Below, piece after piece: positions 9,522 through 17,571 of a stretch of 64,000 nucleotides of DNA. The notes below the pieces were generated by a model. It had not been told where the DNA came from. It did no database searches and worked only from the letters and a program-made list of their open reading frames with translations. Within the stretch, counting starts at the first letter, position 1. The number at the start of each line of letters is the position of its first letter. Source of the DNA: Sunxiuqinia sp965372405 (GTDB lineage: Bacteria; Bacteroidota; Bacteroidia; Bacteroidales; Prolixibacteraceae); contig CBDVCE010000017.1 of NCBI GenBank assembly GCA_965372405.1, positions 1-64,000 of the forward strand, in the 5' to 3' direction. Position numbers and translations under genes: made by a program.

Positions 9522-10961
9522 ATGGGTAACAACCAACTCTCACTTGCCGAATTAAATACGCTGATTGGGGAAACTATTGATGATACTTTCTCACAAATGC
9601 ACTGGATAAGGGCTGAAATTAGTGAGTTTACGGTGAACCGTAATGGTCACTGCTATTTGGAATTGGTAGAGATTGATGAAGCGAGTAAGGAAATCATTGC
9701 AAGAGGGCGTGCCACCATTTGGTCATACTCTTTTCGTATGTTAAAACCCTATTTTGAAACAACTACCGGACAATCTTTTACTGAAGGAATTAAAGTTTTG
9801 GTTCAGGCAAAAGTGGAGTATCATCCTGTTTACGGATTGAGCCTCAACATTCGGGATATTGACCCAACTTTCACTATGGGCGACATGGTCCGGAAACGTA
9901 GGGAGATCATTCTGCAATTAGAAGAAGATGGAATTTTAACAATGAACCAGGAATTGGAACTTCCATTGGTCCCTCAACGAATAGCGATTATCTCATCTCC
10001 AACGGCAGCAGGGCTTCAGGACTTTCTTGATCAGTTGGAAAACAATTCAAATCAGATTAAATTCTACACCCAATTATTTCCAGCAGTTATGCAGGGGAAC
10101 GACTCTCCAGACTCAATTATGCAAGCCCTGGAGCGAGTCTTTCAATACGAAGATTTTTTCGATGTCGTTGTTATCATTCGTGGTGGTGGTGCTCAAATTG
10201 ACCTGGCAAGTTTCGATCATTACGAATTGGCTTATCACATTACGCAATTCCCTATTCCAATACTTACAGGAATTGGACACGATAAAGATGAAACAGTTAT
10301 TGATTTGGTTGCCCACACGAAATTAAAGACACCTACAGCCGTTGCTGAATTCCTGATTAGTGGTGCTTTGGCTTTTGAGCAGGAATTACTTCAATTTGAA
10401 AATCGATTTATCGACCTGGTACAAGAACGATTGAATAAAGAAAAATCATTCTTGCAAAATGCAGGTCAACAGTTATCAAACGGGGTTCGGCAGCTAATCC
10501 TTACTGAAGAAGGAGGATTTAATTTACGTAAACTGAGACTGGAGAAATCAATTCCTTCATTTATCAACCAAAAAGGAAACGAGTTTAAACGATTTCAACA
10601 ACAATTGGAAAGAGGTGGATTAAACTATTTGAAAGAACAATCATTCATTCTAAATCAAAAAATATCAAGTTTAGACTTTTATACTCAGCGCCAATTCAGG
10701 ATAATGAGAACAAAGCTTTTGCAAACAAAGCAAGAATTGAAGACCAGTTTAAAAAATGAATTCAAAATCAAAGAAAATAAACTTCAGAGTTATGAGGAGA
10801 AAGCTCGGCTGGTTGATCCGATGCAGGTCTTAAAACGGGGTTATAGTTTGACCTATAAAAATGGCAAGCTTATTAAATCAATTATCAAATTAAAAGAAGG
10901 CGATCAATTACAAACACAGCTCGCCGATGGAAAAATTGAAAGTAAAATCATTAAAAAATAA
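9522..10961 (+). CDS. xseA: Exodeoxyribonuclease VII large subunit
   Basis: 479 residues. The N-terminal OB-fold binds single-stranded DNA (region with LSLNIRDIDPTFTMGDM). The catalytic exonuclease VII domain has ISSPTAAGLQDF, IIRGGGAQIDLASFD and TGIGHDKDETVIDLVAH, followed by a long coiled coil and the C-terminal LKRGYSLTYKNGK segment. With XseB it degrades single-stranded DNA to oligonucleotides in repair. The small subunit gene follows after 2 bases, as an operon. Confidence 0.96.
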   Translation: MGNNQLSLAELNTLIGETIDDTFSQMHWIRAEISEFTVNRNGHCYLELVEIDEASKEIIARGRATIWSYSFRMLKPYFETTTGQSFTEGIKVLVQAKVEYHPVYGLSLNIRDIDPTFTMGDMVRKRREIILQLEEDGILTMNQELELPLVPQRIAIISSPTAAGLQDFLDQLENNSNQIKFYTQLFPAVMQGNDSPDSIMQALERVFQYEDFFDVVVIIRGGGAQIDLASFDHYELAYHITQFPIPILTGIGHDKDETVIDLVAHTKLKTPTAVAEFLISGALAFEQELLQFENRFIDLVQERLNKEKSFLQNAGQQLSNGVRQLILTEEGGFNLRKLRLEKSIPSFINQKGNEFKRFQQQLERGGLNYLKEQSFILNQKISSLDFYTQRQFRIMRTKLLQTKQELKTSLKNEFKIKENKLQSYEEKARLVDPMQVLKRGYSLTYKNGKLIKSIIKLKEGDQLQTQLADGKIESKIIKK

Positions 10962-10963
10962 AT

Positions 10964-11164
10964 ATGGCAGCAAAAAAATTAACCTATCAGGAAGCAGTTA
11001 ATGAGATTGATGAAATCCTAAATAAAATTGAAAACGACGAACTAGATGTTGATGAACTTTCAACAAAAGTTAAAAGGGTATCAAGTCTTATTAAAATTTG
11101 CAAAGAAAAGCTTCATAAAACTGAATCTGAAGTTGAAAATATTTTAAAAGAAATGGAAAATTAA
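10964..11164 (+). CDS. xseB: Exodeoxyribonuclease VII small subunit
   Basis: 66 residues, the usual size. Family features are LTYQEAVNEIDEILNKIE, the acidic LDVDELS and the C-terminal helix with EVENILKEME. It forms the small-subunit helical bundle that wraps the XseA coiled coil. It begins 2 bases after xseA, and the tight coupling matches the need for excess XseB. Confidence 0.95.
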   Translation: MAAKKLTYQEAVNEIDEILNKIENDELDVDELSTKVKRVSSLIKICKEKLHKTESEVENILKEMEN

Positions 11165-11211
11165 TCATCATTTATTCATCGCTATTTTTGACACACCAAT
11201 TAACCTACATC

Positions 11212-11913
11212 ATGAAGAAATTTGTATTAATAGCATTGGCAATTCTATTGGCAACATCATCATTTTCACAAATGAAAAACAAAAAGTTTGTATCTAAAAA
11301 GGAACTTTCCTACTTAATTTATACTCCCGAGAAATACTCAAAAAGCGGAGAAGCCAGCCCCTTACTATTATTCTTACATGGTGCCGGTGAAAGAGGAAAT
11401 GATTTAAATATGGTAAAAGCATGGGGGCCACCAAAAATTATTGAGAATGGAGGAAAACTTCCTTTTGTAGTTATTGCCCCTCAATGTCCTCAAAATCAGT
11501 TTTGGGATATATATCTCTTAAAGAACCTGCTGGACGAGATCATTACAAAATACAACATTGACAACTCACGGGTTTATCTTACCGGGCTGAGCATGGGTGG
11601 TTTTGGCTCTTGGGCATTGGGCTCAATGTTTCCAGATTACTTTGCAGCAGTTGCTCCAATTTGTGGTGGTGGAGACCAATTTCTTGTTGCACGTTCTCTA
11701 AATAGCATGCCGCTCTGGGTTTTTCATGGTAAAAAAGATATGGCTGTTCCTGAAGAAGCTTCAGCCATTCTGGTAAAAGCTCTAAAAGATCAAGGAAGCT
11801 CTGTAAAATACACCGTACTCCCTGAAGGGGATCATGTTGCATCATGGGTTTATGCATACAATGAAGCAAACCTTTGGGATTGGTTTCTACAGCATAAAAA
11901 AGAAAAACGATAG
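11212..11913 (+). CDS. Secreted alpha/beta-hydrolase (phospholipase/carboxylesterase type)
   Basis: 233 residues from the ATG at 11212, which begins a good signal peptide (MKKFVLIALAILLATSSFSQ); the reading frame is open from a TTG at 11188. The esterase fold shows LFLHGAGERGND (oxyanion region), the nucleophile elbow GLSMGGFGS (Ser127), an Asp in HGKKDMAVP and the His in EGDHVAS. It resembles the predicted peptidase/esterase group often linked to PHB depolymerase or polysaccharide ester cleavage. The substrate is unknown. No obvious operon partner. Confidence 0.85.
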   Translation: MKKFVLIALAILLATSSFSQMKNKKFVSKKELSYLIYTPEKYSKSGEASPLLLFLHGAGERGNDLNMVKAWGPPKIIENGGKLPFVVIAPQCPQNQFWDIYLLKNLLDEIITKYNIDNSRVYLTGLSMGGFGSWALGSMFPDYFAAVAPICGGGDQFLVARSLNSMPLWVFHGKKDMAVPEEASAILVKALKDQGSSVKYTVLPEGDHVASWVYAYNEANLWDWFLQHKKEKR

Positions 11914-12029
11914 TACATATTACATCTAATTTCACAATAAGTGTTAAAACAAGGGCCTGCAATACAGCCAGATGAGTAGAATCCAAAAATCTATTCTTAC
12001 ATTTGCAGGTAATCCAAAAAGAAATAGAA

Positions 12030-13070
12030 ATGAGAATTGAATACGACATTAAGTTGGGATTCAAGGACGTCATGTTCAGACCCAAACGTTCTAATCTGAA
12101 AAGCAGGTCACAGGTTAATTTAGAGCGTACATTTAAATTTATGCATACCGACATTGAGTGGACAGGCATACCAATTATGGCGGCAAACATGGACACTGTT
12201 GGAACTTTTGAGATGGCTATAAAATTATCTGAGAAGAAAATATTTACGGCCATTCACAAACACTATACACTTGAGGAGTGGAATGATTTTCTGGCAAAGG
12301 CTCCGGAAGGAACTGAAAACTATATTTCGGTAAGCACCGGAACAGGTGAAAAAGATTTGGTAAAAGTCAAGGCGATATTCCAATCTAACCCTCGATTAAA
12401 GTTTATTTGTATTGATGTTGCTAATGGCTACTCCGAGCATTTTGTAACATTTGTAAAAAAGGCACGACAAATGTTTCCTGATAAAGTTATTCTTGCAGGA
12501 AATGTTGTTACTGGCGAAATGGTTGAAGAATTGCTGCTGGCTGGTGCTGATGTTATTAAAGTTGGAATTGGTCCTGGCTCGGTTTGTACCACCCGTGTGA
12601 AAACGGGTGTTGGTTACCCTCAGCTTTCTGCAATTATTGAGTGTGCCGATGCAGCACATGGTTTAGGTGGACAAATTATTAGTGATGGTGGTTGTGCAAT
12701 ACCTGGCGATGTATCTAAAGCTTTTGGCGCAGGAGCTGACTTTGTTATGCTTGGAGGCATGCTAGCCGGTCATGATGAAAGTGGCGGCAAACTCATTGAG
12801 CGTGATGGGAAAAAATACAAGCAATTTTACGGAATGAGCTCATCAACAGCAATGGATAAACATGTTGGAGGTGTTGCTGAATATCGTGCCAGCGAAGGAA
12901 AAACTGTTGAAGTAGAATATCGTGGATCTGTTGAATCTACACTTAAAAATATCTTAGGCGGTGTAAGAAGTACTTGCACCTATGTTGGTGCTCAAAAGCT
13001 TAAAGAACTGTCAAAACGAACAACCTTTATCCGGGTTGCGGAGCAAGAAAACAGAGTTTATACGAAATAA
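12030..13070 (+). CDS. guaC: GMP reductase
   Basis: 346 residues from the ATG at 12030, the standard GuaC length. It is a TIM barrel of the IMP dehydrogenase/GMP reductase family with the catalytic loop GPGSVCTTRVKTGVGYPQ, the phosphate-binding ISDGGCAIPGDVSKAFG and the GMPR-typical YGMSSSTAMDKH. It has no CBS pair, so it is not IMP dehydrogenase. The enzyme reduces GMP to IMP with NADPH in purine salvage. A TACATTTG box at 11998-12005 fits the Bacteroidota -7 element, but I found no convincing -33 element. Confidence 0.93.
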   Translation: MRIEYDIKLGFKDVMFRPKRSNLKSRSQVNLERTFKFMHTDIEWTGIPIMAANMDTVGTFEMAIKLSEKKIFTAIHKHYTLEEWNDFLAKAPEGTENYISVSTGTGEKDLVKVKAIFQSNPRLKFICIDVANGYSEHFVTFVKKARQMFPDKVILAGNVVTGEMVEELLLAGADVIKVGIGPGSVCTTRVKTGVGYPQLSAIIECADAAHGLGGQIISDGGCAIPGDVSKAFGAGADFVMLGGMLAGHDESGGKLIERDGKKYKQFYGMSSSTAMDKHVGGVAEYRASEGKTVEVEYRGSVESTLKNILGGVRSTCTYVGAQKLKELSKRTTFIRVAEQENRVYTK

Positions 13071-13085
13071 GCAAATATAATCTAT

Positions 13086-13114
13086 TCAGAGTTTCACGTC
13101 TTGTGGAGCTCTGA
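13086..13114. terminator. Hairpin between convergent genes, probable bidirectional terminator
   Basis: A 12-bp stem (TCAGAGTTTCAC with GTGGAGCTCTGA, two G-T pairs) and a 5-base loop GTCTT lie between the ends of guaC and the SUI1 gene. There is no good T-run on either side, so it may only stabilise the 3' ends. Confidence 0.45.
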
Positions 13115-13130
13115 TCATCTATACAAAACT

Positions 13131-13475
13131 CTAACCTCCAGATCGCTTAGCTTTGTAACCTTCTTTCTGAAGAAGCTGCATGACTTTATCTCTAAAATCT
13201 CCCTGTATCAGAATTTCACCATCTTTTGATGATCCTCCAACCCCACATTTACTCTTCAATAATTTAGCAAGCTCTTTCAAGTCATCATTTGAACCAACAA
13301 AACCAGTAATTAGAGTAACAGCCTTACCTCTCCTATTCTTTTTATCCAGCATTACGCGCAAATCCTGCTGCTGTGAAGGAAGCGTTTCAGCCTTATCATT
13401 TGCATCATTCTCATATTGAAAATCGGATTTGGTTGAATACACAACCCCAAGTCGATCTTTCCAGTCTTGTGCCAT
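13131..13475 (-). CDS. SUI1/eIF1-family translation factor (YciH-like)
   Basis: 114 residues. The C-terminal 80 residues are a SUI1 domain: LRVMLDKKNRRGKAVTLI, TGFVGSNDDLKELAKLLK, then KCGVGGSSKDGEILIQGD and the closing LLQKEGYKAKRSGG. The basic N-terminal region is short. Bacterial SUI1 proteins (YciH) resemble eIF1 and affect start-site fidelity in vitro; their physiological role is uncertain. The gene is convergent with guaC. Confidence 0.92.
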   Translation of the reverse strand: MAQDWKDRLGVVYSTKSDFQYENDANDKAETLPSQQQDLRVMLDKKNRRGKAVTLITGFVGSNDDLKELAKLLKSKCGVGGSSKDGEILIQGDFRDKVMQLLQKEGYKAKRSGG

Positions 13476-13604
13476 TTAAATTGTATTTAGATCCCAAAGT
13501 TAATTGAAAAAGATTCTATTCATCAACTTAAAAAAATTAGATTATTTTTGGCTGAACTTTTTTTGGAAAAACAGGTTTGCATAATAGACGAAAAGGAACG
13601 CACT

Positions 13605-14147
13605 ATGAAGAGTTTGATTGAAGTAAATTCAAAAGAGGACATTTTACCTGAGTATCGGAATACGCCGATTGGCTTATTATTAGAATATCATAATTTAAAT
13701 CGTACATTTTGCCAATATGAAACCCCTCAAATGCTTATTGGCATGTGTATGGACAATCGTAAAAACTTATGGATTCCTGAAAATTTTGCCTTTATCATTC
13801 GATCTGGTGGAGCCAATCTTTTCTATCATGAGTTTCAGGTTTCATACGCAATTTCAGTGGGTGATATCAATTACATTGCATTAATGGGTCACAACAAATG
13901 TGGCATGGTAGATATTGAAAGCCGTAAGGATGAATTCATTGAAGGACTTGTCAGAAATGCGGGATGGGAAAAGGATACGGCTAAAATGCACTTTGAAAAC
14001 CTCTCACCATTTTTTGAGATTGGTGATGAAAATGAATTTGTTGTATCAGAAGTTAAAAGACTTCAGAAACGATATCCAGAAGTTACAATTGCCCCTTTGC
14101 ATTTCAATGTTGACACTGGGAAAATTTTGCAAATTGAAATGAAATAG
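13605..14147 (+). CDS. Divergent beta-class carbonic anhydrase-like protein
   Basis: 180 residues from the ATG at 13605; the AAGGAA about 10 bases upstream supports this start over the TTG at 13548. The beta-carbonic anhydrase signatures are recognisable but unusual: CMDNR (Cys48, Asp50, Arg52) for the usual CxDxR, RSGGAN for RNAGN, and GHNKCGM (His96, Cys99). All three predicted zinc ligands and the Asp-Arg dyad are therefore present. If active it would hydrate CO2 to bicarbonate in the cytoplasm; some relatives in this group have other or unknown roles. It is monocistronic, with a hairpin directly over the stop codon. Confidence 0.75.
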   Translation: MKSLIEVNSKEDILPEYRNTPIGLLLEYHNLNRTFCQYETPQMLIGMCMDNRKNLWIPENFAFIIRSGGANLFYHEFQVSYAISVGDINYIALMGHNKCGMVDIESRKDEFIEGLVRNAGWEKDTAKMHFENLSPFFEIGDENEFVVSEVKRLQKRYPEVTIAPLHFNVDTGKILQIEMK

Positions 14148-14176
14148 CCCTTGGACATTTCTATCGCAAGGGCTAT
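14144..14176. terminator. Bidirectional terminator overlapping a stop codon
   Basis: A perfect 10-bp stem ATAGCCCTTG (14144-14153) / CAAGGGCTAT (14167-14176) with a 13-base loop. The left arm includes the TAG stop of the carbonic anhydrase gene. A T-rich tract (TCTCTATTTTATTATTTC) follows on the plus strand. The convergent TonB receptor ends at 14196, so the hairpin may serve both genes. Confidence 0.7.
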
Positions 14177-14195
14177 CTCTATTTTATTATTTCTT

Positions 14196-16577
14196 CTAAA
14201 ATGAAAGGGTAATTCCTGTCATTAGATTTGCTCCTGCCTGAGGATAGTAATAAGCCCAGGTGTAATCTACTCCACCATCATACCAGTGCCCGCCGTATGC
14301 GTTATTGCTATATTTCTTATCCAGAATATTATTGATTTGTACAAACAAAGAGATATTATCAAATACCAATCCCTTGAATTGATAGTCAAATCGCATATTA
14401 TTTACAAAATAGGAATCAATTTTACGGTCTTCACTGGAGGTATTATCGAAATGCTGATCGCCAACATACTTACTAATAATTTTAACACTAAATTTCTCAC
14501 AAGGAGAAACAGTTAAGATGCTACTCGCAATTACGTTTGGAGAATAGGAGATATCGGTATCTCCCATGTTACCATCATCACCTGCACCTGGAGTATTATC
14601 TACATAGTCTAAAATCTTATTTCTACTCAAGGTCAAATTCGCGTCCCAGTTTAAACACTTCAAAATTTGCAAACCGCCAACGAACTCAATACCTAAACGA
14701 TAACTTTTATCAACATTGGTCATGATGCTACTTCCAACATTGTTCTTCTCCCCTGTTGCAACAAGTTGATCGCGGTAATACATGTAATAAATATTTGCTC
14801 CAAAAGCAGCTTTTGTTGATGAATATTTATAGCCAAGTTCATAATCGTACAAAGATTCTGATTGTGGTGTTGATGAAGGATCACCCTTTGCTTCTTTAAA
14901 GTTTGTGCGAGTTGGCTCACGATGCCCCACTCCTAATGAAAAGTAAGTTTTGTGATTAGCATCAACATCATAGAAGAAACCAAACTTTGGATTAAAGAAA
15001 TCGAACTGATGTGACTGCTCCAGAGAAATCAAATCATCATCAATACCTGTCATATCATAATTGATTCGTCGGTATTGCAAATCTCCGTATGCATTTAACT
15101 TTTCAGTAAGCTGATAGTTCAATTTCCCAAATACATTGAAATCAATTTTCTCTCCAACATTAAAATACCACTCGTATCCATTCTGAATACCCCCATTTTG
15201 ATTCCAAATAATCCGTCCGAAATGATCACCATCATACTTGTTCCATGCTCCACCAAAACTAGCATCCACTTTATCTTTGGTGTAATTCATTGAGAAAGTA
15301 AATCCATAAAAATCATTACTTAACCACTTTCTACGAATTAAATCTGTAGATGAAATAGTTTCACTTCCAATTGTAAAATTGCTCAACCCATATTCAGTAA
15401 AATCTTCATCTTCTTTATATTGTTCATAATATCCCTCTCCATCAGTATAATGAAGTGCTGCATTCAGGTTAAGAAAAGAGTTTATCTGGGTTGAATAAAA
15501 CAACTGATAATGATCCTGAAAATAGTTATCTGTTTGGTCTTTATAATATTGCTTATTGCCTAACTCATCGGTATATTCTCCTGCAGGATTGTATCTCCGA
15601 TCATCATCAGGAATTGGATTTCCCCACCAGCTAATTCCAGTATGCTGATCTCCACTAATGATGTTTGCTTTAATGATACTCTTCTCAGTATAATAAGCAG
15701 CACTCATAAAAAACGACTGATGATCAACAAAAGCATAATCCACATATCCATCTGAATTTAGCTTTGAATAACGAGCATCAACAGTAAATTTTCCATCAAT
15801 CAGACCAGTTCCTGCTTTAATGCTGTTTTTAAGAGTTCCAAACGAACCAATTAGACTCTGCACTTCAGCATATGGCTCAGCGTTAAATGTCTCAGTTTGA
15901 AAGTTAATGGTTGCCCCAAATGCAGCTGCTCCATTAGTGGAACTTCCCACCCCTCGTTGAATCTGAACATTATCTACTGAATTCGCAAAATCAGGCATAT
16001 TTACCCAGAACGTACCTTGTGACTCGGAGTCATTTAATGGAACCCCATTGATTGTCACATTAATCCGTGAAGGATCTGTTCCTCGAATGCGTAAGCCAGA
16101 ATACCCAATTCCTGTTCCTGATTCAGATGATTGAACAACAGAAGGAGTTAATCCCAGCAGGTATGGAATATCCTGCCCAGCTGCCTGAGCCACAATATCC
16201 TCCCTGCTCAAATTTGAGATAGCCATCGGGGTTTTTGCTCCTGCACGTGTTGCCGAAACAATCACTTCATCTGCTAAAATATTAGAAGATTGCAAAACAA
16301 GATCAACTGTTTCATCCGAACTTAGCGATAACTCAATACGAGTAGTTTTAAAGCCAATAAATGAAGCGACAAGCGTATAATCACCAGCTTTCAGCCTGGA
16401 AAATTTATATGCTCCATCTCCACCAGCACAAACCCCCTGGTAACTTCTGGCAATAACAACATTTGCACCACTTAACAATTCTCCAGATTCACTTTTTACG
16501 ATTCCCTGAATTGAAAACTGAGCAAAACTAAACACAACTGCGCTCTGCAGAAGCATTAATAAAAACAACTTTTTCAT
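14196..16577 (-). CDS. TonB-dependent outer-membrane receptor under TPP riboswitch control, probable thiamine transporter
   Basis: 793 residues from the ATG at 16577. A signal peptide (MKKLFLLMLLQSAVVFSFAQ) is followed by a CarboxypepD_reg-like domain (about 20-100), a TonB plug (about 105-235, with SGLRIRGTDPSRINVTINGVP and GAAAFGATINF) and a 22-strand-type barrel ending in the membrane-type C-terminus GITLSF. The upstream TPP aptamer indicates control by thiamine pyrophosphate, so the likely substrate is thiamine or a precursor; TPP-regulated receptors of this kind have been described in Bacteroidota as OMR1. No inner-membrane PnuT transporter or thiamine kinase gene is adjacent, so the partners must lie elsewhere. 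Confidence 0.92.
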   Translation of the reverse strand: MKKLFLLMLLQSAVVFSFAQFSIQGIVKSESGELLSGANVVIARSYQGVCAGGDGAYKFSRLKAGDYTLVASFIGFKTTRIELSLSSDETVDLVLQSSNILADEVIVSATRAGAKTPMAISNLSREDIVAQAAGQDIPYLLGLTPSVVQSSESGTGIGYSGLRIRGTDPSRINVTINGVPLNDSESQGTFWVNMPDFANSVDNVQIQRGVGSSTNGAAAFGATINFQTETFNAEPYAEVQSLIGSFGTLKNSIKAGTGLIDGKFTVDARYSKLNSDGYVDYAFVDHQSFFMSAAYYTEKSIIKANIISGDQHTGISWWGNPIPDDDRRYNPAGEYTDELGNKQYYKDQTDNYFQDHYQLFYSTQINSFLNLNAALHYTDGEGYYEQYKEDEDFTEYGLSNFTIGSETISSTDLIRRKWLSNDFYGFTFSMNYTKDKVDASFGGAWNKYDGDHFGRIIWNQNGGIQNGYEWYFNVGEKIDFNVFGKLNYQLTEKLNAYGDLQYRRINYDMTGIDDDLISLEQSHQFDFFNPKFGFFYDVDANHKTYFSLGVGHREPTRTNFKEAKGDPSSTPQSESLYDYELGYKYSSTKAAFGANIYYMYYRDQLVATGEKNNVGSSIMTNVDKSYRLGIEFVGGLQILKCLNWDANLTLSRNKILDYVDNTPGAGDDGNMGDTDISYSPNVIASSILTVSPCEKFSVKIISKYVGDQHFDNTSSEDRKIDSYFVNNMRFDYQFKGLVFDNISLFVQINNILDKKYSNNAYGGHWYDGGVDYTWAYYYPQAGANLMTGITLSF

Positions 16578-16589
16578 TTTTTTGAAAAT

Positions 16590-16640
16590 TTGGTTAATAA
16601 ATAACCAATGAGGTAGGGAAAATCCTTTCGCGCTCCCTAC
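16590..16640 (-). promoter_or_regulatory. Probable expression platform of the TPP riboswitch
   Basis: On the minus strand GTAGGGA, the 3' arm of the aptamer (16634-16640), is perfectly complementary to TCCCTAC just downstream (16613-16619), giving a 7-bp alternative helix that would break the aptamer. A second perfect 7-bp hairpin TTGGTTA/TAACCAA with a 5-base loop sits at 16590-16608, immediately before the start codon region. The mutually exclusive pairing fits a switch, but whether it acts on termination or translation is not clear because no strong U-tract follows. Confidence 0.6.
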
Positions 16641-16712
16641 GCCGGTACTAACCGGATCAGGTTCTTTGAGTATATTCTCAGTCCCATTTTTCAGAGACAC
16701 CCCATTGCGTAA
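16628..16712 (-). promoter_or_regulatory. TPP (thiamine pyrophosphate) riboswitch aptamer
   Basis: Read on the minus strand, the conserved THI-box blocks occur in order and spacing: GGGGTG (16698-16703), GACTGAGA (end of the P3 region), AACCTGATC, the CCGG...CCGG stem of P4/P5, and GGCGTAGGGA (near 16634-16643). These are the pyrimidine- and pyrophosphate-binding segments of the TPP aptamer. P1 is short (CGC with GCG). It lies in the leader of the TonB receptor gene, and binding of TPP is expected to lower expression. Confidence 0.95.
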
Positions 16713-16721
16713 ATGTTGCTA

Positions 16722-16754
16722 CAAAGGTAATAGAAAAAATTCGACATTCTCAAA
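16722..16754 (-). promoter_or_regulatory. Promoter of the thiamine-regulated TonB receptor
   Basis: On the minus strand TTTG (16751-16754), 21 bases, then TACCTTTG (16722-16729): an exact match to the Bacteroidota TTTG-N19-21-TAnnTTTG promoter. Transcription should begin near 16715, just before the riboswitch aptamer. Confidence 0.8.
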
Positions 16755-16850
16755 GCCAACATCACAGCCACCAATCCACAATACTCTCTTACTGGACGTT
16801 ACGACCAATAAATTCACAAATAAGTAACATATGAGAAAGAAAATAATAGT

Positions 16851-17495
16851 TTATTCAGAAAGAATTGAGAAGTTCACATCACTTAGGGAAGCTTTCAGAT
16901 TGTTTAAATTTCTATTGCTTTTAACCCCAATTACTCCATTGATTTCTTCTCCTGGCTTAAGAACTTTGTTGGCTAATTGAAAATCCAGTAGCTCCTGCCG
17001 CAGATCAAAGTTTGCTCCTTTTCTGTATTGCTCGATCTTTCCAGCTACTTCTCCAGTAATAAATAGATCTGTATCACCGGAATATTCATCATCATCTTTA
17101 CTCCATAATGCAGATTCAATAAGGAAGGCTGGAAGAAAAAGTATCATCAGCGGGGAAATTCGTTGCCTTACCTTTTTTGCTATCCAATTGTTATGCATTA
17201 TCTCGATTTGTTCTCCATCATTTGTGAAAATAACTTGTGACCCATGAATTGTACGATTAGTATTATTGACTAATTTAATCCCAATTACATGAATATTCTT
17301 TCTCTTCGCCCATCGTGCTCCTGCTTTATTGTCAGTTTTCTCAAGCAAATGATCTACATAACTAAAGCTAAAAATCTTATCAAACTGATTTTGAGGAAAT
17401 GACCAATCCTTAATGTTCGAAAGACTATTATGATGAACGGCACAAGAATTAAACAGGAATAAAATCAATAACAGGGCGGCAAATTGTCGATGCAT
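16851..17495 (-). CDS. Lipoprotein of unknown function
   Basis: 214 residues. The N-terminus MHRQFAALLLILFLFNSC is a lipoprotein signal with a lipobox-like FNSC and Cys18 as the acylation site. A second hydrophobic stretch (MILFLPAFLIESALW) lies in the middle. The remainder has no motif I recognise; the segments HVIGIKLVNNTNRTI and EINGVIGVKSN suggest a beta-rich domain. It is isolated between the TonB receptor and a glycosyltransferase gene, both on the same strand. Confidence 0.7.
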   Translation of the reverse strand: MHRQFAALLLILFLFNSCAVHHNSLSNIKDWSFPQNQFDKIFSFSYVDHLLEKTDNKAGARWAKRKNIHVIGIKLVNNTNRTIHGSQVIFTNDGEQIEIMHNNWIAKKVRQRISPLMILFLPAFLIESALWSKDDDEYSGDTDLFITGEVAGKIEQYRKGANFDLRQELLDFQLANKVLKPGEEINGVIGVKSNRNLNNLKASLSDVNFSILSE

Positions 17496-17571
17496 TTTAT
17501 AATAATATTAAATTTAACAATATGATTGAAGACAAAACAAAAAGAATGCCAACAACAACATTGTATCGAAT

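Noticed and set aside
12030..13070. IMP dehydrogenase
   Set aside because: No CBS domains, 346 residues, and GMP reductase-type motifs; guaC fits better.
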